A stretch of 64,000 nucleotides of DNA from DATKPE01 sp033854175 (GTDB lineage: Bacteria; Bacteroidota; Ignavibacteria; UBA10030; SZUA-254). Each line of letters begins with the position of its first letter. The stretch's first letter is position 1. Where the stretch lies: the NCBI GenBank assembly GCA_033854175.1, contig JAWOKN010000010.1:1-64000 (forward strand), read 5' to 3'. A program made the translations under genes and the position numbers. The notes beneath the pieces were generated by a model that ran no database searches, was not told the DNA's origin, and saw only the letters and a list, made by a program, of their open reading frames with translations. This document shows positions 32,326 to 42,925 of the stretch, in pieces.

Positions 32326-34428
32326 ATGGCACGAGTATATCCATTAGAGAAAACGCGTAATATCGGCATCATGGCCCATATCGATGCCGGGAAGACGACG
32401 ACAACCGAAAGAATTCTGTTTTATACCGGTGTGCTTCACCGGATGGGCGAGGTGCACGACGGCGCAGCCACCATGGACTGGATGGAACAGGAGAAGGAAC
32501 GCGGCATTACCATCACAAGCGCCGCCACGACCTGCTTCTGGAATGACTACCGCATCAATATCATCGATACCCCCGGTCATGTCGATTTCACCGTTGAGGT
32601 GGAACGCTCGCTCCGCGTCCTCGACGGCGCGGTCGCACTCTTCTGCGGCGTCGGCGGGGTTGAACCCCAGTCCGAAACCGTCTGGCGGCAGGCGGATAAA
32701 TACGGAGTCCCCCGGCTCGCGTTCGTCAATAAAATGGACCGCGTCGGCGCGGATTTCTTCAATGTGATCGCCATGATGAAAACCCGCCTCAGCGCGAACG
32801 CAGTTCCCATCCAACTGCCGATCGGCGAAGGCGATATGTTCAAGGGTATCATCGACCTTATTACGATGAAAGGTATGATTTTTAACGAGGCCGACAAGGG
32901 CATGACCTGGGACGTCATCGATATACCCCACGATCTCTTGAAAAAGGCGCAGGAATACCGGACGAAGATGCTCGAGGCCGTCTCCGATGAGGATGACACG
33001 CTTCTTGAAAAATACCTCAACGGGAAGGAGATCCTCCCCCAGGAGATCAAGAATGTCCTCCGGCGCGCATGCCTCAAGGTCAGCATCATCCCGGTTCTCT
33101 GCGGTTCCTCGTTCAAGAACAAGGGCGTTCAGGCACTCCTGGACGGCGTCGTCGACTTTCTCCCTTCACCGGTCGATATCTCGGCAGGCGAAATCGTCGG
33201 CCACCACATCAACCGCAAGGATCATATCATCCGCAAGGTGAGCGATAAGGAGAAGTTTACCGCCCTTGCGTTTAAGATTATGACCGATCCCTATGTCGGA
33301 AAATTGACCTTTGTCCGGGTCTATACCGGCGTCCTCAAGACGGGATCCTATGTCTACAATTCCCTGACCGAGAAAAAGGAACGCGTCGGGAGAATCCTCC
33401 GGATGCATGCCAACCACCGCGAGGATATCGATGAGGCATACGCCGGCGATATCATCGCCGTTGTCGGTCTGAAACATACGAAGACGGGCGATACCCTCTG
33501 CGAGGAACGCGATCCGATCATCCTCGAGAAGATGGAATTCCCCGATCCCGTCATTTCGGTCGCCATCGAGCCGAAAACCAAGGCTGACCAGGAAAAGATG
33601 GGCGAGGCCCTCGGCAAACTCGCCGAGGAGGATCCGACGTTCCGCATCTCCACCAACGAGGAGACCGGCCAGACCATCATCAGCGGGATGGGCGAACTCC
33701 ATCTCGAAATCATCATCGACCGCATGAAACGGGAATTTAAGGTCGAAGCCAATGTCGGCAAACCCCAGGTCGCCTACAAGGAGACCATCCGCAAGAAGGT
33801 CACCGCCGAAGGGAAATTCATCCGCCAGTCGGGCGGCCGCGGCCAGTTCGGCCATGTCTGGATCGAAATTGAACCGAACGAGAAGGGGAAAGGCTACGAA
33901 TTTGAGAACGCCATCGTCGGCGGATCGATCCCGAAGGAGTATATCAATCCGGTCTCCGAGGGGATCCAGGAGGCGATGCGCAACGGCGTCCTGGCCGGGT
34001 ATCCGGTCGAGGATGTCAAGATCAAACTCTTCGACGGATCGTTCCACGAGGTCGATTCATCCGAGGTTGCGTTTAAAATCGCCGGCTCGATAGCCTTTAA
34101 ATCGGGCGCCAAAAAAGCCCACCCGGTCCTTTTGGAACCGATCATGGATGTCGAAGTCGTGACGCCGGAGGAATATATGGGCGACGTCATGGGAGACCTG
34201 AGCTCCCGGCGCGGGAAAATCGAGGGCCTCATGGCCCGCAAGGACGCACAGGTCATAAAGGCGAAGGTGCCGCTCTCCGATATGTTCGGCTATTCCACAC
34301 AGCTCAGGTCCATGACCCAGGGTCGCGCAATCTATACGATGCAGTTTGCATTCTATGACGAGGTGCCGCAGAGTATCTCCGATCAGATCATCGAGAAAGT
34401 TAAAGGAAAAGAAGCGATTCCAGCATAA
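32326..34428 (+). CDS. fusA: Elongation factor G
   Basis: A 700-residue translocation GTPase. The P loop AHIDAGKT is at residues 17-24, followed by RGITI, DTPGHVDF and NKMD (G2-G4), then domains II-V ending in the tRNA-mimic region. SDMFGYSTQLRSMTQGRA in domain V is typical. It appears to be the canonical translocase rather than an EF-G2 copy, given its place between rpsG and tuf and the unbroken motifs. No strong ribosome-binding site is visible before the ATG. Confidence 0.98.
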   Translation: MARVYPLEKTRNIGIMAHIDAGKTTTTERILFYTGVLHRMGEVHDGAATMDWMEQEKERGITITSAATTCFWNDYRINIIDTPGHVDFTVEVERSLRVLDGAVALFCGVGGVEPQSETVWRQADKYGVPRLAFVNKMDRVGADFFNVIAMMKTRLSANAVPIQLPIGEGDMFKGIIDLITMKGMIFNEADKGMTWDVIDIPHDLLKKAQEYRTKMLEAVSDEDDTLLEKYLNGKEILPQEIKNVLRRACLKVSIIPVLCGSSFKNKGVQALLDGVVDFLPSPVDISAGEIVGHHINRKDHIIRKVSDKEKFTALAFKIMTDPYVGKLTFVRVYTGVLKTGSYVYNSLTEKKERVGRILRMHANHREDIDEAYAGDIIAVVGLKHTKTGDTLCEERDPIILEKMEFPDPVISVAIEPKTKADQEKMGEALGKLAEEDPTFRISTNEETGQTIISGMGELHLEIIIDRMKREFKVEANVGKPQVAYKETIRKKVTAEGKFIRQSGGRGQFGHVWIEIEPNEKGKGYEFENAIVGGSIPKEYINPVSEGIQEAMRNGVLAGYPVEDVKIKLFDGSFHEVDSSEVAFKIAGSIAFKSGAKKAHPVLLEPIMDVEVVTPEEYMGDVMGDLSSRRGKIEGLMARKDAQVIKAKVPLSDMFGYSTQLRSMTQGRAIYTMQFAFYDEVPQSISDQIIEKVKGKEAIPA

Positions 34429-34477
34429 AGGCAATTGGATCATATTTATCATCTCAGCTATGAAGGAGATTTAATCA

Positions 34478-35689
<1,212 letters not shown>

Positions 35690-35717
35690 AAAATAATGTC
35701 GTAAAGGAAAGCAGAAC

Positions 35718-36026
35718 GTGGCAGGGCAAAAAATACGGATAAAACTCAAATCGTACGATCATACGCTGATAGACAAATCGGCGGAAAAGATCATCAAAAC
35801 GGTGAAATCGACTGGAGCGATTGTCTCTGGGCCAATTCCTCTGCCGACCAAGCGTACATTATACACTGTGCTGCGCTCACCAAACGTTGATAAAAAATCG
35901 CGTGAGCAATTTGAAATGCGATCCCATAAGCGCCTCATCGACATTCTCAACTCGTCCAACCGGACGGTTGACTCGTTGATGAAACTTGAGCTTCCCGCTG
36001 GCGTCGATGTGGAGATAAAGGTTTAA
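35718..36026 (+). CDS. rpsJ: Small ribosomal subunit protein uS10
   Basis: A 102-residue protein, also NusE, the partner of NusB and NusG in antitermination. GQKIRIKLKSYDHTLID and GPIPLPTKRTLYTVLRSPNV are hallmarks. It starts with GTG (35718), with AAAGGAAAG upstream. It opens the S10 operon directly after tuf. Confidence 0.97.
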   Translation: MAGQKIRIKLKSYDHTLIDKSAEKIIKTVKSTGAIVSGPIPLPTKRTLYTVLRSPNVDKKSREQFEMRSHKRLIDILNSSNRTVDSLMKLELPAGVDVEIKV

Positions 36027-36123
36027 CTCTACTAAACCACAACAGATACGATTGTTCATGTTCGGACGGGATCTTCACAAACCCCGTTTGACGCGGATGT
36101 GAATTCTATATTCGTTTACTACT

Positions 36124-36750
36124 ATGACAGGCATCCTAGGTAAAAAAATCGGCATGACGAGCATCTTCAACGATAAGGGGGAATCCATCCCCTGCACCGT
36201 TATCGAGGCCGGGCCATGCACGGTCATCCAGATCAAGACAAAGGAAAAGGATGGCTACGAAGCCCTTCAGCTGGGGTTCGAGGAGAAAAAAGACCGGCGC
36301 GTCAATAAACCGCTGCACGGTCATTTCAAGAAGGCAAACACATCCCCGAAGAAACTCCTCGGCGAGTTCCGCGGCTTTGATATCTCAAAGTTCCAGGTCG
36401 GAACCGTCGTCAAGGTCGATTCACTCTTTGCAAAAGATGATATCGTCTCGGTCCGCGGACATTCCAAGGGAAGGGGCTTTCAGGGCGTCGTGAAACGCCA
36501 CCATTTCGGCGGCGGCTATCGGACACACGGCGAAAGCGACCGCGAACGCGCCCCCGGCTCCATCGGCTCCTCCTCCTACCCTTCACGTGTCTTTAAGGGG
36601 ATGAAAATGGCGGGCCGTATGGGCGGTGAAAATGTCACCGTCAAGAACCTGCGCATCGTCCAGGTCATCCCTGAATCAAACCTCCTCCTTCTGCGCGGTT
36701 CGATTCCGGGATATAATAACAGCTACGTGGAAATTAACAAAGAGAAATAA
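36124..36750 (+). CDS. rplC: Large ribosomal subunit protein uL3
   Basis: A 208-residue early-assembly protein near the peptidyl transferase centre. The loop VRGHSKGRGFQGVVKRHHF, with the downstream GSIGSSSYPSRVFKGMKMAG, is the conserved core, including the region where tiamulin/linezolid changes occur. The N-terminus GILGKKIGMTSIFNDKG fits. A 97-nt gap with no clear terminator precedes it. Confidence 0.97.
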   Translation: MTGILGKKIGMTSIFNDKGESIPCTVIEAGPCTVIQIKTKEKDGYEALQLGFEEKKDRRVNKPLHGHFKKANTSPKKLLGEFRGFDISKFQVGTVVKVDSLFAKDDIVSVRGHSKGRGFQGVVKRHHFGGGYRTHGESDRERAPGSIGSSSYPSRVFKGMKMAGRMGGENVTVKNLRIVQVIPESNLLLLRGSIPGYNNSYVEINKEK

Positions 36751-36765
36751 GCAGGCGAAGCGGAT

Positions 36766-37392
36766 ATGGAACTCGATGTATATTCAAAAGAAGGCAAATC
36801 GACGGGTGAGAAGATAACCCTTTCACCTGAGATTTTCGGCATCACTCCCAGCGACCACGCCATCTATCAGGCCGTGACCACCTACCTTGCCAACCAGAGG
36901 CAGGGGACCCATAAGACCAAGACCTATGGCGAGGTGCAGGGAAGCGGGAAGAAACTCTGGAAACAGAAACATACGGGCCGCGCCCGGATCGGCGCAGTTC
37001 GCTCGCCACTCTGGAAGGGAGGGGGCGCGATTTTCGGTCCCTCACCGAGGGACTATTCCACGCGCCTCTCCAAACAGACACGACAGCTGGCGAGAAAATC
37101 CGCGCTTTCCTATAAGGCTTCTTCGTCGGCAATAAAGATTGTCGAGGATTTTACGCTCGAGACTCCGAAGACCAGGGAACTGGCCGGCGTCCTCAAGGGA
37201 CTCGAACTCCAGAACAAGAAAACCCTGTTCCTCGTCCCTAAGACCGACAGGGTGCTCTGGAAATCAGGCCGAAATATGCAGAACCTCAATATCCTCGAGG
37301 CGGCCAAGGCATCCACCTATGACATCGTCGACAGCCAGGTGCTCCTTCTGCAGAAAAGCGCCGTCCAGGCGCTGGAAAAAACTTTTCAGTGA
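36766..37392 (+). CDS. rplD: Large ribosomal subunit protein uL4
   Basis: A 208-residue exit-tunnel protein. The extended loop KLWKQKHTGRARIGAVRSPLWKGGG is intact, including the tunnel-constriction segment targeted by macrolides. In E. coli L4 represses the S10 operon; no leader hairpin of that type is obvious here. Confidence 0.97.
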   Translation: MELDVYSKEGKSTGEKITLSPEIFGITPSDHAIYQAVTTYLANQRQGTHKTKTYGEVQGSGKKLWKQKHTGRARIGAVRSPLWKGGGAIFGPSPRDYSTRLSKQTRQLARKSALSYKASSSAIKIVEDFTLETPKTRELAGVLKGLELQNKKTLFLVPKTDRVLWKSGRNMQNLNILEAAKASTYDIVDSQVLLLQKSAVQALEKTFQ

Positions 37393-37401
37393 GATCCGAC
37401 T

Positions 37402-37692
37402 ATGACCGGTATTGTCTATCGCCCGCTTGTAACAGAGAAACTGACGAACCTTCAGGAGAAGGGGATTTATGCGTTTGCCGTCGATCCCCGCGCCTCGAAG
37501 ATCGAGATCGCCCGCGCCATCGCGAAAAAATTCAACGTGATCGTCGTCGATGTGCACACGATGAACTATAAAGGAAAAATGAAGACACAGATGACCCGGA
37601 AGGGGCGCTTCCAGGGCAAAACCCCTCACTATAAGAAAGCCATTATCACCCTGAAAGAGGGGGATAAGATCAACCTCTACGAAAACGTCTGA
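37402..37692 (+). CDS. rplW: Large ribosomal subunit protein uL23
   Basis: A 96-residue protein at the exit site, a docking point for trigger factor and SRP. RPLVTEKLTNLQEKGIYAFAV and the basic KMKTQMTRKGRFQGKTP loop are typical. It begins 9 nt after rplD. Confidence 0.95.
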   Translation: MTGIVYRPLVTEKLTNLQEKGIYAFAVDPRASKIEIARAIAKKFNVIVVDVHTMNYKGKMKTQMTRKGRFQGKTPHYKKAIITLKEGDKINLYENV

Positions 37693-37715
37693 CCGAGACA
37701 ACAAAGAACACGAGT

Positions 37716-38543
37716 ATGAGCATCAGAATATTAAAACCCGTAACCTCCGGAACCCGCTGGATGACCTATCCCGGATTCGATGAGATCACAAAGTCAAAAC
37801 CCGAAAAATCGCTCATCGAACCGCTGAAAAAATCGGGCGGCCGGAATACCAACGGCCATATCACCTCGCGCCACCGCGGAGGGGGCCATAAACGCTTCTA
37901 CCGCGTCATCGATTTCAAACGGGATAAGATCGGCATGGACGCGCGCGTCACAGCCATCGAGTATGATCCCAACCGCTCGGCCCGCATCGCACTCGTGCAG
38001 TATAAGGACGGCGAACGACGCTACATCCTTGCCCCCGAAGGCCTGAAGGTCGGCGAGACCGTCTCGTCCGGCCCCGCAGCCGAGATCAAACTCGGCAACG
38101 CCATCCCGCTCGGCAACATCCCCGTCGGCACCTTTATCCATAACATTGAACTGAAACTTGGCAAAGGGGGACAGCTGGCCCGCAGCGCGGGTTCGTCGGT
38201 CCAGCTCATGGCCAAGGAAGGGAAGTTCGCACAGCTCCGCCTCCCGTCGGGCGAAATCCGGAACGTCCCGGCAGAGTGCTTTGCCACGATCGGCGTCGTC
38301 AGCAACGTCGAACATGAGAACGTCAGCCTCGGCAAGGCCGGCCGGTCACGCTGGCTCGGCGTCAGACCCCAGTCGCGCGGCGTCGTCCAGAATCCCGTCG
38401 ACCACCCCCACGGCGGCGGCGAGGGGAAATCCCCCCAGGGGAACCCCCACCCGGTCTCCCCATGGGGATGGCATACGAAGGGGAAGAAGACCCGGCACCA
38501 TAAACTCGCGTCGAACAAGTATATTGTCAAACGTCGTAAATAA
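37716..38543 (+). CDS. rplB: Large ribosomal subunit protein uL2
   Basis: A 275-residue protein essential for subunit joining and peptidyl transfer. HRGGGHKRFYRVIDFKR and VDHPHGGGEGK, with the conserved histidine, are intact. It follows the usual rplW-rplB order with 23-nt spacing. Confidence 0.98.
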   Translation: MSIRILKPVTSGTRWMTYPGFDEITKSKPEKSLIEPLKKSGGRNTNGHITSRHRGGGHKRFYRVIDFKRDKIGMDARVTAIEYDPNRSARIALVQYKDGERRYILAPEGLKVGETVSSGPAAEIKLGNAIPLGNIPVGTFIHNIELKLGKGGQLARSAGSSVQLMAKEGKFAQLRLPSGEIRNVPAECFATIGVVSNVEHENVSLGKAGRSRWLGVRPQSRGVVQNPVDHPHGGGEGKSPQGNPHPVSPWGWHTKGKKTRHHKLASNKYIVKRRK

Positions 38544-38576
38544 CCTTTCATCGAATTTGAGCAAAGAGATCGTTCT

Positions 38577-38867
38577 ATGACCCGCTCGTTGAAAAAAGGC
38601 CCTTATGTTGATGCGAAACTTCAGACGAAGATTCAGGAGATGACAAAAAGCGGCCAGAAAAAGGTGATAAAAACCTGGGCCAGGGCCTGTACCATAACCC
38701 CGGAATTTGTCGGCCATACCCTCGCCGTCCATAACGGGAATAAGTTCATCCCCGTCTATATCCATGAGGGAATGGTGGGACATAAACTCGGGGAGTTTGC
38801 CCCGACACGGATTTTCCGAGGCCATCCCGGTCTGAAGAGCGAGACCACAACGACGGCGGAAGGATAA
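38577..38867 (+). CDS. rpsS: Small ribosomal subunit protein uS19
   Basis: A 96-residue 30S head protein. RSLKKGPYVDAKLQTKI, PEFVGHTLAVHNGNKFIPVYI and HKLGEFAPTRIFRGH are conserved. It lies between rplB and rplV. Confidence 0.97.
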   Translation: MTRSLKKGPYVDAKLQTKIQEMTKSGQKKVIKTWARACTITPEFVGHTLAVHNGNKFIPVYIHEGMVGHKLGEFAPTRIFRGHPGLKSETTTTAEG

Positions 38868-38872
38868 ACACT

Positions 38873-39286
38873 ATGCTGGAAGCACGCGCTATTAACCGTT
38901 ATGTCGGTTCCTCTCCGCGGAAAATGCGGCTGGTCATCGACCTCATCCGCGGACGTTCGGTCCCGGATGCACTCGCCATCCTCCACTTCACGCCGAAACA
39001 TGCCTCGAAGGTCGCCGAAAAGGTGGTCCGCTCGGCTGTTTCGAATATCCAGAATAAGGATGAAGCGGGCCGCATCGATCCCGAAACGCTCTATATTAAA
39101 TCCGCTCATGTCGACGGCGGACCGGGCCTGAAACGGATCCTCCCGGCCCCCATGGGCCGCGCCTATCGAATGGTCAAACGGTCCCATCACCTCACGATCG
39201 TGATCGCCCAGCGGGAACAAAAGGAAGTGGCTGCACCACAAAAGCCGAAATCAAAATCAACAGAGAAAAAACAGGAAAAAGAGTAG
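38873..39286 (+). CDS. rplV: Large ribosomal subunit protein uL22 with charged tail
   Basis: A 137-residue exit-tunnel protein. The N-terminal part (SPRKMRLVIDLIRG) and the beta-hairpin loop (KRILPAPMGRAYRMVKRSHHLTI) match the family. About 20 extra residues at the C-terminus are Lys/Gln/Glu-rich (KSKSTEKKQEKE), longer than the E. coli protein. Confidence 0.96.
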   Translation: MLEARAINRYVGSSPRKMRLVIDLIRGRSVPDALAILHFTPKHASKVAEKVVRSAVSNIQNKDEAGRIDPETLYIKSAHVDGGPGLKRILPAPMGRAYRMVKRSHHLTIVIAQREQKEVAAPQKPKSKSTEKKQEKE

Positions 39287-39295
39287 GAGCATCCT

Positions 39296-39934
39296 TTGGG
39301 ACAAAAAGTACATCCGGTAGGTTTTCGCCTTGGGGTTTTACGGACGTGGGATTCCAACTGGTACGACGATAAGGATTTCGCCAGCAAACTCCAGGAGGAT
39401 CTCAAGGTCCGGTCGTATATCCAGAACCGCCTGAAAAAGGCGGGGATATCGAAAATCCTCATCGACCGTACGCCAAAACGGGCTGTCATCACGATCCATA
39501 CCTCGCGGCCGGGCATTGTCATCGGCCGGAGCGGCAAGGAGATAACCCAGCTCGAGGAGGAACTGAAACAGATCACGAATAAGGAGGTCAAGATCCTTAT
39601 CCATGAGATCAAACGGCCTGAACTCGATTCGTTCCTTCTGGGTGAGAATATCGCCCAGCAGCTCGAAGGCCGCATGTCGTTCCGCCGCGCGATGAAAATG
39701 GCCATCACCTCCGCCATGCGCATGGGCGCCGAAGGCGTCCGCGTCATGTGCAGCGGAAGACTCGGAGGGGCCGAAATAGCCCGCGCGGAACAGTATAAGG
39801 AGGGCCGGATTCCTCTCCATACCCTGCGGGCCGATATCGATTACGCCCAGGCGACCGCCCAGACGATCTATGGCGCTATCGGCGTCAAGGTGTGGATCTG
39901 CCGCGGAGAGGTTCTGGATCGGACGAACAGGTAA
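39296..39934 (+). CDS. rpsC: Small ribosomal subunit protein uS3
   Basis: A 212-residue mRNA-entry-channel protein with helicase-assisting residues. GQKVHPVGFRLGVLRTWDS, the KH domain (PGIVIGRSGKEI) and MCSGRLGGAEIARAE are intact. The start is TTG at 39296, with TAGGAG just upstream. Confidence 0.97.
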   Translation: MGQKVHPVGFRLGVLRTWDSNWYDDKDFASKLQEDLKVRSYIQNRLKKAGISKILIDRTPKRAVITIHTSRPGIVIGRSGKEITQLEEELKQITNKEVKILIHEIKRPELDSFLLGENIAQQLEGRMSFRRAMKMAITSAMRMGAEGVRVMCSGRLGGAEIARAEQYKEGRIPLHTLRADIDYAQATAQTIYGAIGVKVWICRGEVLDRTNR

Positions 39935-39953
39935 TATTTCATAGAAGAAGATC

Positions 39954-40379
39954 ATGCTTTTACCAAAACGTGTAAAATATCGGAAAGCCCAGCGGGGGCG
40001 GATGAGAGGCAAAGCAACGCGCGGCGCAACCGTCGCCTTCGGCGATTTCGGCCTGAAGGCGCTTGAACCCGGCTGGATCACCCAGCGCCAGATCGAGGCG
40101 GCCCGCGTCGCCCTTACCCGCCTGATGAAACGCGAGGGGAAGGTGTGGATCCGCATTTTCCCGGATAAACCTGTCACGAAAAAACCAGCCGAAACCCGCA
40201 TGGGAAGCGGCAAGGGCGCCCCGGAATTCTGGGTCGCCGTCGTGAAACCGGGAACCATCATGTTCGAACTCGGCGGCATCAAAAAGGAGCTTGCCACGGA
40301 AGCGATGGATCTCGCCGCCCATAAATTGCCCATTAAATCCCGGATGGTCACCAGGCCGTCCTATACCCCAGGTGCATGA
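39954..40379 (+). CDS. rplP: Large ribosomal subunit protein uL16
   Basis: A 141-residue A-site-proximal protein. MLLPKRVKYRKAQRGRM, RQIEAARVALTR, and RMGSGKGAPEFWVAVVKPG are family signatures; the last holds the arginine region that is hydroxylated in some bacteria. Confidence 0.97.
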   Translation: MLLPKRVKYRKAQRGRMRGKATRGATVAFGDFGLKALEPGWITQRQIEAARVALTRLMKREGKVWIRIFPDKPVTKKPAETRMGSGKGAPEFWVAVVKPGTIMFELGGIKKELATEAMDLAAHKLPIKSRMVTRPSYTPGA

Positions 40380-40389
40380 CGAGAAGACT

Positions 40390-40620
40390 ATGAAAATTTT
40401 TGATATTCGGGCGATACCAGACCAGGAACTCGAGAAACGGCTGAAGGATGAAGAGGAGAACCTCGTTCACCTCAGGTTCCAGAAAGCCACGAGCCAGCTC
40501 GAAAGCCCGATCCGCATACGGATCGTCCGCCGCGATATCGCGAAAATGAAAACGGTTCTGCATGAACGCCAGCTTCAGAAGAAAAAGGAAGCGGCCGGCG
40601 GAACGGAAAAGAAGATATAA
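40390..40620 (+). CDS. rpmC: Large ribosomal subunit protein uL29
   Basis: A 76-residue two-helix protein near the tunnel exit. MKIFDIRAIPDQELEKRL and LRFQKATSQLESPIRIR are typical. The frame extends upstream into rplP, but the ATG at 40390 is the natural start 11 nt after the rplP stop. Confidence 0.94.
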   Translation: MKIFDIRAIPDQELEKRLKDEEENLVHLRFQKATSQLESPIRIRIVRRDIAKMKTVLHERQLQKKKEAAGGTEKKI

Positions 40621-40630
40621 AGGTTGACCT

Positions 40631-40888
40631 ATGGCCGAACGGACACAGCGCAAAATACGTGTGGGAAGAGTCGTCAGCAACAAGATGACCAAGAGCATCC
40701 TCGTCAAGATCGACCGGAGGATCCCCCATGCCCTCTATAAGAAGTATTATACGCGGACAACGAAACTGATGGCACATGATGAGAAGCGGGAAGCACAGAT
40801 CGGCGACCTGGTCAAGATCATGGAAACCCGCCCGATGTCGAGCCGGAAAAGATGGCGTCTGGTGGAAATTCTTGAAAAAGCACAATAA
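40631..40888 (+). CDS. rpsQ: Small ribosomal subunit protein uS17
   Basis: An 85-residue OB-fold protein: RKIRVGRVVSNKMTKSILVKIDRR and the ETRPMSSRKRWRLVEI end are conserved. It lies between rpmC and rplN. Confidence 0.96.
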   Translation: MAERTQRKIRVGRVVSNKMTKSILVKIDRRIPHALYKKYYTRTTKLMAHDEKREAQIGDLVKIMETRPMSSRKRWRLVEILEKAQ

Positions 40889-40909
40889 GTCTACCCGTGA
40901 GTAAACACT

Positions 40910-41278
40910 ATGATTCAGGAAGAAACTAATCTCGTCGTCGCGGATAATTCGGGAGCGAAGAAGGTTCGCTGTATCCGCGTCCTCGGCGGCCACGACCGCA
41001 GATATGCCGGCCTCGGCGATCTGATCGTGGTCTCCGTCAAAAGCGCCATCCCGGGCGCCGGCGTGAAAAAAGGGGAAGTTTCCCGCGCCGTCATCGTGAG
41101 GACGAAGAAAGAGACACAACGCCGCGACGGCTCGCTGATCCGCTTTGATGAAAACGCGGCCGTCCTCCTCAACCCCCAGGGGGAACCCCGCGGAACGCGT
41201 ATTTTCGGACCGGTTGCACGGGAACTGCGCGACAAGAACTATATGAAAATTATTTCGCTAGCTCCGGAAGTTTTATAG
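40910..41278 (+). CDS. rplN: Large ribosomal subunit protein uL14
   Basis: A 122-residue interface protein, the target of RsfS silencing. MIQEETNLVVADNSGAKKV opens it and RIFGPVARELRDKNYMKI closes it, both near-invariant. It is the first gene of the spc section. Confidence 0.97.
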   Translation: MIQEETNLVVADNSGAKKVRCIRVLGGHDRRYAGLGDLIVVSVKSAIPGAGVKKGEVSRAVIVRTKKETQRRDGSLIRFDENAAVLLNPQGEPRGTRIFGPVARELRDKNYMKIISLAPEVL

Positions 41279-41294
41279 GAGACGACTGAGTACC

Positions 41295-41618
41295 ATGAAA
41301 ATCCATAAGAATGATACGGTCATGATCATTGCCGGCAACTCGCGCGGGAAGTCGGGCAAGATTTTGAAGGTCTTCCGCGATAATGGGCGTGTCATCGTCG
41401 AAGGCGTCAACATCATCCGCCGGCATACCCGGCCGTCACAACGCAACCCCCAGGGCGGTATCGTCCAGAAGGAAGCGTCGATCAGCGCCGCCAATGTCAT
41501 GGTCGTCTGTCCGAAATGCAGCAAACCCTCCAGACTCGGACATAAACAGGTCAGTGATTCCGCAACCGGCAGAAAACATATGATGAGGGTTTGCCGGTCG
41601 TGCGAAGAGATGTTTTGA
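41295..41618 (+). CDS. rplX: Large ribosomal subunit protein uL24, zinc-ribbon form
   Basis: A 107-residue assembly initiator. The KOW motif (HKNDTVMIIAGNSRGKSGKI) is followed by a C-terminal CPKC...CRSC pair (near residues 76-79 and 101-104), which is the zinc-binding version of L24. Confidence 0.96.
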   Translation: MKIHKNDTVMIIAGNSRGKSGKILKVFRDNGRVIVEGVNIIRRHTRPSQRNPQGGIVQKEASISAANVMVVCPKCSKPSRLGHKQVSDSATGRKHMMRVCRSCEEMF

Positions 41619-41633
41619 TCGGAAGAAGGTGCT

Positions 41634-42293
41634 ATGGCAAAGGAAAAACCACAGAAGACAACAAAGGAACCTAAACAGGCCGTCCGTCCCCAGGGTCAGG
41701 AGAAGGGCGTTCCACCGCGCCTCCACGAAATGTTCGTGAAGGATATCACCAAGAGCATGATGGAACGCTTCCAGTATGCCAATGTGATGCAGGTCCCCAG
41801 ACTGGAAAAAATCGCCGTCAATATCGGCGTCGGCCAGGCCACTCAGGATCCCAAGGTCCTCGATTCGGTCGTCAAGGATCTTGAGATCATCGTAGGCCAG
41901 AAACCCGTCACCACACGGTCGAAAAAGGCGATCTCGAACTTCAAACTGCGCCAGGGCCTCCCCATCGGCGTCCGCGTCACCCTGCGGCGCCAGCGCATGT
42001 ATGAGTTCATGGACCGCTTTATTAATGTCGCAGTCCCGCGCATCCGCGACTTCCGCGGATTTTCCGACAAGTCGTTCGACGGACGTGGGAATTATACGAT
42101 CGGCATCAAGGAGCATATCATTTTCCCCGAGATCGATGTCGATAAGGTGACGAAGGTCTTCGGTATGGATATCACATTTGTCACCACGGCGCAGACCGAT
42201 CAGGAAGCGTACGAACTCCTGAAGAGCTTCGGCCTTCCGTTTGTCAAGCGCCAGGAAACTATTGAAAAACCACCTCAAGCAACGACGAACTAG
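41634..42293 (+). CDS. rplE: Large ribosomal subunit protein uL5 with N-terminal extension
   Basis: A 219-residue 5S-rRNA-binding protein. The core (PRLEKIAVNIGVG, RRQRMYEFMDRFINVAVPRIRDFRG, DITFVTTAQTDQEAYELL) is standard, but an extra 25 or so Lys/Gln-rich residues sit at the N-terminus and about a dozen at the C-terminus, against 179 residues in E. coli. AAGGTG lies close upstream of the ATG. Confidence 0.96.
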   Translation: MAKEKPQKTTKEPKQAVRPQGQEKGVPPRLHEMFVKDITKSMMERFQYANVMQVPRLEKIAVNIGVGQATQDPKVLDSVVKDLEIIVGQKPVTTRSKKAISNFKLRQGLPIGVRVTLRRQRMYEFMDRFINVAVPRIRDFRGFSDKSFDGRGNYTIGIKEHIIFPEIDVDKVTKVFGMDITFVTTAQTDQEAYELLKSFGLPFVKRQETIEKPPQATTN

Positions 42294-42302
42294 GAGAGTC
42301 CT

Positions 42303-42488
42303 TTGGCACGTTTAGCTATGGTTGTGAAGGCGAAGAAGTCGCCGAAATATGGCGTCCGGAAACATCACCGCTGCGGCATCTGCGGCCGCCCCCGCGCCTA
42401 TATCCGGAAATTCGGGATCTGCCGGATCTGCTTCCGGAAAATGGCCCTCGACGGGAAAGTCCCCGGCGTTGTGAAATCCAGCTGGTAA
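42303..42488 (+). CDS. rpsN: Small ribosomal subunit protein uS14, zinc-binding type
   Basis: A 61-residue short S14 with CGICGRPRAYIRKFGICRIC, giving four zinc-ligand cysteines, instead of the longer zinc-free form. The start is TTG at 42303, with AGGAG upstream. Confidence 0.97.
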   Translation: MARLAMVVKAKKSPKYGVRKHHRCGICGRPRAYIRKFGICRICFRKMALDGKVPGVVKSSW

Positions 42489-42505
42489 TTCATCAAGGAA
42501 GATCC

Positions 42506-42901
42506 ATGAACACTACAGACCCGATATCAGACTATCTCACACGGCTGCGGAATGCCATCCGCGCCCGGCATAAACGCCTCGACGTCCCGGCCTCGAACCT
42601 GAAACGTTCGATGACGAAGATCCTCCTGGAGGAGAAATTCATCTCGGGCTTTACGGAGGTGCCGGACACCAAACAGGGGATCATCCGGATCACCCTGAAA
42701 ACCTCCGAGGGCGTCAACGCCATCTCAGGCTTGGAGCGCGTCAGCAAACCCGGCCTCCGGATGTATTCATCGGCCAGGGATCTGCCGCGGGTCCTCAACG
42801 GCCTCGGTATCGCCATCATCTCAACTTCGGCAGGCCTCATGACCGATAAACAGGCCCGGGCGAAAAATATCGGCGGCGAAGTGTTGTGTGAAATTTGGTA
42901 A
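42506..42901 (+). CDS. rpsH: Small ribosomal subunit protein uS8
   Basis: A 131-residue central-domain assembly protein: DPISDYLTRLRNAIRARH at the N-terminus and ISTSAGLMTDKQARAKNIGGE at the C-terminus are typical. In E. coli S8 represses the spc operon. Confidence 0.97.
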   Translation: MNTTDPISDYLTRLRNAIRARHKRLDVPASNLKRSMTKILLEEKFISGFTEVPDTKQGIIRITLKTSEGVNAISGLERVSKPGLRMYSSARDLPRVLNGLGIAIISTSAGLMTDKQARAKNIGGEVLCEIW

Positions 42902-42925
42902 TGCGATTGTCACAAGGAACATTCC

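Noticed and set aside
36088..36112. TTGACG and TATATT before rplC
   Set aside because: The spacing is only 13 nt, too short for a sigma70-type promoter, and rpsJ lies directly upstream in the same run.
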